Source of the DNA: an uncultured Ruminococcus sp.
GTDB taxonomy: Bacteria > Bacillota > Clostridia > Oscillospirales > Ruminococcaceae
Length of the DNA: 64,000 bases
Direction of reading: 5' to 3'
NCBI GenBank assembly: GCA_937910385.1
Contig: CALEPT010000189.1
Coordinates: forward strand, 1-64,000
Within the stretch, counting starts at the first letter, position 1; every line of letters starts with the position of its first letter. Of this stretch, positions 58,473 through 64,000 are shown piece by piece. The notes under the pieces are model-generated. The model searched no databases, was not told where the DNA came from, and was given only the letters and a program-made list of their open reading frames with translations. The position numbers and the translations under genes are program-made.

Positions 58473-58919
58473 ATGAAGGTAATATTTTTACAGGACGTAA
58501 AGGGATCAGGAAAGAAAGGCGAAATAAAGACAGTTGCCGATGGATATGCAAGAAATATGCTCCTCCCTAAGGGCTACGCGGTAGAAGCTAATCCTCAAAA
58601 CCTCAACATGCTTGAGGGGCAGAAGGCTTCAGCTCAGCACAAGGTAGATCTCGAGATACAGGCTGCCAATGAGGTTGCTGCAAAGATAAAGGGTAAAAAG
58701 GTGAAAATAGCTGCAAAAGCAGGATCAAACGGCAAGCTTTTCGGTTCGGTAACTGCCGGAAACGTTGCTGACGCTCTCAGCGAACAGATTGGCGTAAAGG
58801 TGGATAAAAAGAAGATATCTCTCAGCGCCGACATCAAGAATTTCGGTTCGTATACCGCTGTTGTAAAGTTTTACAACGGTATTTCCGAAACCATTGACAT
58901 AGACGTTGATGAGGCATAA
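58473..58919 (+). CDS. rplI: 50S ribosomal protein L9
   Basis: Binds 23S rRNA domain V and reaches out from the L1 stalk base. 148 aa; the N-terminal 'MKVIFLQDVKGSGKKGEI' and 'YARNMLLPKGYAVEA' are the standard signature, followed by the long connecting helix and C-terminal domain. It sits between gdpP and dnaB, as usual. Confidence 0.97.
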   Translation: MKVIFLQDVKGSGKKGEIKTVADGYARNMLLPKGYAVEANPQNLNMLEGQKASAQHKVDLEIQAANEVAAKIKGKKVKIAAKAGSNGKLFGSVTAGNVADALSEQIGVKVDKKKISLSADIKNFGSYTAVVKFYNGISETIDIDVDEA

Positions 58920-58930
58920 CAGGTATAACT

Positions 58931-60289
58931 ATGGACGAAAATAATTATATCCTCTCCGCCCGAGAGCTGCCCCACAGCATCGAGGCGGAGCAGTCAGTTA
59001 TAGGCGCTGTCATTGCCGACCCTTCTATACTTCCGGAAGTTGTCAACCTAATAAAACCGGAATATTTTTACAGTGATCAACACAAGGCTATTTTCTCTAT
59101 AATTGTAAGAATGTTTTCAACCGGCACTCCGGTAGATATCGTCACTGTACTCAACGAGGCAGAAAAGCTTCATATCTTCGATACTCAGGCTGAGGGCAGA
59201 CGATATCTTGCCGATATAGGAGAAACACTCCCTTCCACCTCAAATATCGAAAGCTATTGCAGGATAGTCTCGGATAAGTATTTTATCCGCAGCCTCGGAT
59301 ATACGGCGAGGACTATACTTGAGGACATACAGTCCGGTGAACATGATGCACAGCTCCTTCTTGATTCTGCCGAACAGAAAATATATGATATAAGACAAGG
59401 TAAGGACGTACGCGGACTTACTCCGATTTCAGAAGCCATCGCCGAAGCATACGACAGACTCGGAAAAATATCCGGTCCCGATAAAGAAAAATATGTCGGC
59501 GCACGTACCGGATTTACTCTTCTTGACAGCATAACCTCCGGTCTCAATAAATCCGATCTCATAATCATAGCAGCTCGTCCGGGTATGGGCAAGACCTCAT
59601 TCGCCATGAATATAGCCGTAAACGTTGCCCGCCGAACGACCAGCAAAGAGGTCGTTGTTTTCAATCTTGAAATGTCGAAGGAGCAGCTTGCTACAAGAAT
59701 ACTCTCCACAGAGGCTCTTGTGGACTCTAATACCCTCCGTAACGGCAGAATAACCGGCGATGACTGGGTAAAGCTCGCCACAAGCGCAGGTTATCTGAGT
59801 ACCTTGCCGGTATATATTGATGATACCGCAAGCATGACTGTCCAGCAGATGAAGGCGAAGCTAAGAAGAACCAAAAATCTTGGTCTCGTTATTATTGACT
59901 ATCTTCAGCTAATGGAATCCGCTACGACGCGCTCCGATAACCGTGTTCTCGTAATTTCAGAAATAACAAGGCAGCTCAAGGTCATGGCAAAAGAACTGAA
60001 TGTTCCGGTCGTTTTGCTTTCCCAGCTGTCGCGTGCTGTTGAAAGCAGAACTGACAAGAGACCTATGCTTTCGGATCTGCGTGAATCCGGTTCTATTGAG
60101 CAGGACGCTGATATAGTGCTTTTCCTCTATAGAGAAGCCTACTACAACAAAGAAAGTCAGCGGCAGAATATATCGGAATGCATCGTCGCAAAAAATCGTC
60201 ATGGCGAGACAGGCAGCGTGGAGCTTATCTGGGATGGTCAGTATACCCGTTTTTCCAATCCTGAGTACAATGCTCCTCCCGAAAATTGA
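58931..60289 (+). CDS. dnaB: replicative DNA helicase
   Basis: Hexameric 5'-3' helicase of the replisome (DnaC in Bacillus naming). 452 aa. The N-terminal primase-binding domain starts 'LPHSIEAEQSVIGAVI'. The RecA-like domain has Walker A 'ARPGMGKTSFA' (about residue 216), Walker B 'LVIIDYLQLM' and the arginine-finger region 'KNRHGETGSVEL'. It begins 11 nt after rplI. Confidence 0.97.
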   Translation: MDENNYILSARELPHSIEAEQSVIGAVIADPSILPEVVNLIKPEYFYSDQHKAIFSIIVRMFSTGTPVDIVTVLNEAEKLHIFDTQAEGRRYLADIGETLPSTSNIESYCRIVSDKYFIRSLGYTARTILEDIQSGEHDAQLLLDSAEQKIYDIRQGKDVRGLTPISEAIAEAYDRLGKISGPDKEKYVGARTGFTLLDSITSGLNKSDLIIIAARPGMGKTSFAMNIAVNVARRTTSKEVVVFNLEMSKEQLATRILSTEALVDSNTLRNGRITGDDWVKLATSAGYLSTLPVYIDDTASMTVQQMKAKLRRTKNLGLVIIDYLQLMESATTRSDNRVLVISEITRQLKVMAKELNVPVVLLSQLSRAVESRTDKRPMLSDLRESGSIEQDADIVLFLYREAYYNKESQRQNISECIVAKNRHGETGSVELIWDGQYTRFSNPEYNAPPEN

Positions 60290-60295
60290 TGTTGT

Positions 60296-61633
60296 ATGAT
60301 AAATAAAATATACGATTTTATAGAAAAAACTAATATGCTCGCAGCCGGAGACATGGTTGTATGCGGTCTTTCAGGCGGAGCAGACAGCGTTTGTCTGCTC
60401 CTTTCCCTCCTTTCTATTTCAGAAAAGCTGAATATATCCGTTGAGGCTCTGCATATAAATCATTGTCTGAGAGGCGATGAAAGTGACCGCGATGAGCATT
60501 TCTGCCGTGAGCTCTGTACAAGGCTTGGTGTGTCGTTTACAGCGGTCTCATGCAATGTAAGGGATTTTGCGGATAAAAACGGTCTTTCAACTGAGGAAGC
60601 TGCAAGAAAGCTTCGCTATGCGGAGTTCGCAGCCTATTCAAAGGGCAAAAAGCTTGCAACTGCTCACAATGCCAACGATAACATTGAAACCGTTATACTC
60701 AACCTTACAAGAGGTACTGCGTTAAAAGGACTTGCTGGAATACCTCCTGTCAGGGACAATATCATCCGTCCTCTGCTGGTATGCACAAGAGCTGAGATAG
60801 AGCAATATCTGTCTTCACTCGGTCAGGAATGGGTCACGGATTCTACAAATCTCTGCGATGATTATACGCGCAATAAGATACGGCATGGGATTATCCCACT
60901 GCTTGAGGAGATAAATCCATCGGTGGTCGAAACATCTGTCCGCTCACTGAGTGCAGTCCGTGATGAAGAGCGTTTTATTGAGGATGAGGTTGCCGCAACT
61001 CTTAAGGAATGCAGGAAAGGAAATAAGCTCAGCGGAATTTCAGGCTGCGCGGAAGTTATACGCAAACGCTGTATCGCACGGCTTCTTTCAGATAATGCTC
61101 TCCCCTATTCTTATAAAAGACTTCAGCAGGCAGATGATATTCTTCTCAAAGGAGGTAAGATTAATATCTCCGGAAAACTTTATCTTGTGTCAGACGGTCA
61201 TAGCATTGAGCTCATCTCGATATCTGACAAAGAACACCAAACGGTAAAAAAGCTTTTACAGATAGGTAAAAACTCAATTTTTCCGGGAAAGTCCCTTGTA
61301 TGTGAAATATTAGAATGTGATGATTTGACGAAAATCGAATCTGTTAACAAAAAGTTAACATTTTATATGTTAGATTATGATAAAATAATAGGAAGAGCTG
61401 TTGTAAGAAACCGTGTTTTCGGGGATAAAATAATGCTAAAAGGCAGGAGCTTCACCTCATCCGTAAAAAAGCTTATAAACGAAAATATTCCCCCAGCTCA
61501 AAGAGATACTCTTCACTTCATTGAGGACGATGAGAGTACCATATTTGCGGAAAATATAGGCATCTCACAGAGAGTTGCTCCTGATGAGAGTACTAAAAGA
61601 ATTCTGCGCATCTATGTTGAATCAATGAATTAA
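60296..61633 (+). CDS. tilS: tRNA(Ile)-lysidine synthetase
   Basis: Attaches lysine to C34 of the tRNA(Ile2) anticodon, letting it read AUA. 445 aa. PP-loop 'GLSGGADSVCLLLSL' near residues 23-37 and 'ALHINHCLRGDESDRD' are typical. The C-terminal TilS domain is present. The gene starts 6 nt after dnaB and is followed by ftsH. The hpt gene often found between tilS and ftsH is absent. Confidence 0.95.
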   Translation: MINKIYDFIEKTNMLAAGDMVVCGLSGGADSVCLLLSLLSISEKLNISVEALHINHCLRGDESDRDEHFCRELCTRLGVSFTAVSCNVRDFADKNGLSTEEAARKLRYAEFAAYSKGKKLATAHNANDNIETVILNLTRGTALKGLAGIPPVRDNIIRPLLVCTRAEIEQYLSSLGQEWVTDSTNLCDDYTRNKIRHGIIPLLEEINPSVVETSVRSLSAVRDEERFIEDEVAATLKECRKGNKLSGISGCAEVIRKRCIARLLSDNALPYSYKRLQQADDILLKGGKINISGKLYLVSDGHSIELISISDKEHQTVKKLLQIGKNSIFPGKSLVCEILECDDLTKIESVNKKLTFYMLDYDKIIGRAVVRNRVFGDKIMLKGRSFTSSVKKLINENIPPAQRDTLHFIEDDESTIFAENIGISQRVAPDESTKRILRIYVESMN

Positions 61634-61644
61634 TTCAGATCGGA

Positions 61645-63564
61645 GTGGATAATTTGACGCCAAAAAAGAATAAAGGAGTTCTGACCTATGTGCTGATAAT
61701 ACTTCTTGCTATTTTCTGCATTTATTTTGTCAGCTCGCGTCTTTCTGAAAGCGGAGATAAGACCGAATACACAACTGTTATCGGTTATTTCGATAACTAT
61801 GAGGTATCATACTATGAGCTTGATCTCGGTACGGGAGAGCTTGTGTATCAGCTCCGCGGTGAGGACACTAAGAAGAAATACAACGTTCCTAATGTCAGCA
61901 TTTTCCTCGATGACACCGAGGACTACCGCAAGGAGTACAATAATAAGTACCCTGACGAACCTTTAGAACAGGACTACATCAAGATAACCGACAGATCATG
62001 GCTTTATTCACTGATACCGGTCGTGCTTACAGTCCTTCTCGGTATCGCTATCCTCTACTTTATGATGAAGCAGAGCGGAGGAGGGGGTAAATATTCTTCC
62101 TTCGGAAAAGCTAACCTCAAAAACGGTGCAAGCGCCCGAAAAGCTACATTCAAGGACGTTGCAGGAGCAGATGAAGAAAAACAGGAGCTCGAGGAGATAG
62201 TAGATTTCCTCAAAAAGCCAAATAAATATAAGGATATCGGTGCTAAAGTCCCCAAAGGCGTCCTGCTCCTCGGACCTCCCGGCACAGGTAAGACCCTCCT
62301 TGCAAGAGCAGTTGCAGGCGAGGCAGGCTGTCCATTTTTCCCGATTTCGGGTTCTGACTTTGTTGAGATGTTTGTAGGAGTCGGCGCTTCGCGTGTCAGA
62401 GACCTTTTTGAGCAGGCGAAAAAGCATGCTCCGGCTATCATCTTCATAGACGAGATAGATGCTGTAGGTCGTCACAGAGGCGCAGGTCTCGGCGGCGGAC
62501 ATGATGAAAGAGAACAGACCCTAAATCAGCTCCTCGTCGAAATGGACGGATTTACCGGCAATGAGAGCGTTATTGTCATAGCTGCTACTAACAGGCGCGA
62601 TATACTTGATCCCGCACTACTCAGACCCGGACGCTTTGACAGGCAGATAGTTGTCGGATATCCCGATGTAAAGGGACGTGAAGAGATACTCAAGGTACAC
62701 GCAAAGAACAAGCCGCTCGGTCCCGACGTTGACCTCAAGGTCATAGCTCAGACAACTCAGGGCTTCACTGGCGCAGACCTCGAAAATCTTCTGAATGAAG
62801 CAGCTCTCCTTGCTGCAAGGAATGAGCGCATGGCTATCACCGAAGCTGACATTGAGGAGGCTACGATGAAGGTAATTGCAGGTCCCGAGAAGAAGTCCAG
62901 AATTGTCACCGAGCACGACAAGCTCGTTACTGCATACCATGAATCAGGTCATGCTGTTGCAGCATATAATCTTAAAACTCAAGATAAGGTGCATCAGGTC
63001 ACCATAATCCAGCGTGGAATGGCTGCGGGACTTACTGTAACCCGCCCCGAAAATGACGACAGGCATGTTTCACGCAATCAGATGCGTGAGAGCATTATTA
63101 TGCTGCTCGGCGGACGTGTTGCGGAAGAGCTTTTCGTTGACGATATCTGTACCGGTGCTTCCAACGATATTGAGCGTGCTACCAATACCGCAAGGAGCAT
63201 GGTCACGAAGTACGGCTTCTCAAAGAAACTCGGAACGGTCGTTTACGGCTCGGACAACGATGAGGTTTTCCTCGGCAAGGACTACGGTCATACAAGGAAT
63301 TACAGCGAGGCTGTTGCTGCAGAAATCGATGAGGAGGTCAAGTCTATCATCGAAAAGGCTTACGCCGACTGTACCGAAATATTGAAAGCAAATTCAGATA
63401 AAATGCATTTGCTTGCAAAATATCTTCTGAAATTTGAAAAGATAGACGGAGATGATTTTGAAAAGCTTATGCGCGGCGAGATAACAGAAGCTGTTCTTGC
63501 TGATAAAACCGATAACGATCCCGAAACTTCGGCTGAAAGCACAGAAGGATCTGAAAACTCATGA
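61645..63564 (+). CDS. ftsH: ATP-dependent zinc metalloprotease FtsH
   Basis: Membrane-bound AAA+ protease that removes damaged and regulatory proteins. About 639 aa. Two membrane helices (about 13-32 and 122-142) flank an extracytoplasmic loop. AAA domain: Walker A 'GPPGTGKTLLARA', Walker B 'IIFIDEIDAVG', second region of homology 'DPALLRPGRFDRQ'. Protease motif 'HESGHAVAAY' (HExxH). The start is GTG at 61645; a TTG at 61654 has a better distance to GGAG and may be the true start. The C-terminal tail is acidic. Confidence 0.96.
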   Translation: MDNLTPKKNKGVLTYVLIILLAIFCIYFVSSRLSESGDKTEYTTVIGYFDNYEVSYYELDLGTGELVYQLRGEDTKKKYNVPNVSIFLDDTEDYRKEYNNKYPDEPLEQDYIKITDRSWLYSLIPVVLTVLLGIAILYFMMKQSGGGGKYSSFGKANLKNGASARKATFKDVAGADEEKQELEEIVDFLKKPNKYKDIGAKVPKGVLLLGPPGTGKTLLARAVAGEAGCPFFPISGSDFVEMFVGVGASRVRDLFEQAKKHAPAIIFIDEIDAVGRHRGAGLGGGHDEREQTLNQLLVEMDGFTGNESVIVIAATNRRDILDPALLRPGRFDRQIVVGYPDVKGREEILKVHAKNKPLGPDVDLKVIAQTTQGFTGADLENLLNEAALLAARNERMAITEADIEEATMKVIAGPEKKSRIVTEHDKLVTAYHESGHAVAAYNLKTQDKVHQVTIIQRGMAAGLTVTRPENDDRHVSRNQMRESIIMLLGGRVAEELFVDDICTGASNDIERATNTARSMVTKYGFSKKLGTVVYGSDNDEVFLGKDYGHTRNYSEAVAAEIDEEVKSIIEKAYADCTEILKANSDKMHLLAKYLLKFEKIDGDDFEKLMRGEITEAVLADKTDNDPETSAESTEGSENS

Positions 63565-63572
63565 TAATATTA

Positions 63573-63604
63573 TATCCCGAAGATATCCTCTTCGGGATTT
63601 TTCT
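63573..63604 (+). terminator. terminator after ftsH
   Basis: ATCCCGAAG, 7-nt loop, CTTCGGGAT, then T5 and more Ts. Confidence 0.88.
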
Positions 63605-63644
63605 TAACATTTTATTACAATTAGTTAAGATTGTTTTAAACATA

Positions 63645-63673
63645 TTGTAATATACTTTATGTTATGATATAAT
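63645..63673 (+). promoter_or_regulatory. promoter for the FHA-domain gene
   Basis: TTGTAA (63645-63650), 17-nt spacer, TATAAT (63668-63673) with extended TGA. Confidence 0.78.
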
Positions 63674-63705
63674 ATTACCGTATTATTAAAATTGGAGGTG
63701 TAGGT

Positions 63706-64000
63706 TTGTCTTCCCTTGATCTTATACTTTGTGCAACAGCTGCTGCCGCTCTTGATATTTCCATTCTCATTCTGATAATTATGGCTTATCGTGAAAAAAG
63801 CTCCTCGCAAAAACGGTGGAGTTCTTTTGTCGGCTGCATGGAGCTTGCAGAGCAGGATACCGTCTATCCCCTCGATTGCGACGAGATACTTATCGGGCGC
63901 CACGCTTCCGCAGACATAAGACTCCCCGATCTTTCGGTATCGCGCTATCATGCGATGCTGACTATCACAGGCGCAGTCTGGACTATAACCGATATTGGCT
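63706..64000 (+). CDS. FHA-domain membrane protein, N-terminal part
   Basis: Open to the window edge from a TTG at 63706 with a GGAGGTG site at 63693-63699. The first 98 residues show one membrane helix (about 6-27) and the start of a forkhead-associated domain, 'ILIGRHASADIRLPDLSVSR', followed by 'YHAMLTI'. FHA domains bind phosphothreonine. In related bacteria such a protein precedes an FtsW/RodA-type cell-wall polymerase gene, but that part is beyond the edge. No upstream ATG is available in the frame. Confidence 0.82.
   Translation, partial: MSSLDLILCATAAAALDISILILIIMAYREKSSSQKRWSSFVGCMELAEQDTVYPLDCDEILIGRHASADIRLPDLSVSRYHAMLTITGAVWTITDIG

Overview
The window looks like a chromosomal segment of a low-to-moderate GC, Gram-positive gut Clostridia bacterium, most probably a Ruminococcus or close relative. 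This is inferred from a secreted SGNH esterase with a long Thr/Ser linker and a dockerin-like C-terminus, a sortase, FMN-riboswitch control of riboflavin genes, sigma-A type promoters with strong TTGACA-17-TATAAT boxes, and GGAGG ribosome binding sites. No tRNA, rRNA, CRISPR array or intact mobile element was found; the only clear phage trace is a broken tape-measure gene at the left edge.

Layout. 1-0.9 kb: remnant of a phage tail tape-measure gene, fused tail to tail with the 3' end of a GH42 beta-galactosidase gene. 0.6-6.9 kb (minus): fhs-tsaE-tsaB-rpiB-upp-GH42. 7.0-12.4 kb (plus): FMN riboswitch, then GNAT-ribD-ribE-ribBA-membrane protein-ribH-HAD phosphatase. 12.4-17.4 kb (minus): MacB-like ABC transporter; ppa with a divergent PRPP synthetase. 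17.5-23.9 kb (minus): thyX-DUF2156 protein-DJ-1-5-FTHF ligase-mltG-U32 peptidase-mrp. 24-27.2 kb: DinB-like gene (plus), rpsO and pnp (minus) separated by a 100-nt palindrome. 27.4-29 kb (plus): PH-domain protein and FkbM methyltransferase. 29-38 kb (minus): asnB-pyrB (PyrB with a PyrI-like zinc tail), a tyrosine recombinase with a perfect hairpin in its leader, an aquaporin, a three-gene sortase cluster and the dockerin esterase. 38.4-39.5 kb (plus): HMGL-like aldolase. 39.5-46.7 kb (minus): small conserved protein, small alarmone synthetase, ABC exporter, TfoX-like protein, GH2 glycosidase and TPM-domain lipoprotein. 46.8-49 kb (plus): 8-oxoguanine glycosylase, small membrane protein, AraC regulator. 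49-51.4 kb (minus): RNase P RNA and two YdbS/YdbT-like PH-domain membrane proteins. 51.4-53.9 kb (plus): AGCS symporter and a phosphohexomutase-like protein that appears to have lost its active-site serine. 53.9-54.6 kb: a gene-free, hairpin-rich stretch behind a consensus promoter. 54.6-64 kb (plus): rnjA-gdpP-rplI-dnaB-tilS-ftsH, then the start of an FHA-domain gene.

How the genes fit together. Most of the window is housekeeping: one-carbon and thymidylate metabolism (fhs, thyX, 5-FTHF ligase), nucleotide salvage and PRPP supply (upp, prs, ppa, pyrB), t6A tRNA modification (tsaB/E), riboflavin synthesis, RNA turnover (pnp, rnjA, rnpB), and replication and protein quality control (dnaB, rplI, ftsH). 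The glycosidases, esterase, AraC regulator and sortase suggest life on plant or host polysaccharides. The most unusual points are the hairpin array before rnjA, the PyrB zinc tail, the pnp-rpsO palindrome, the HAD gene translationally coupled to ribH, the degenerate phosphohexomutase and the phage/GH42 junction.
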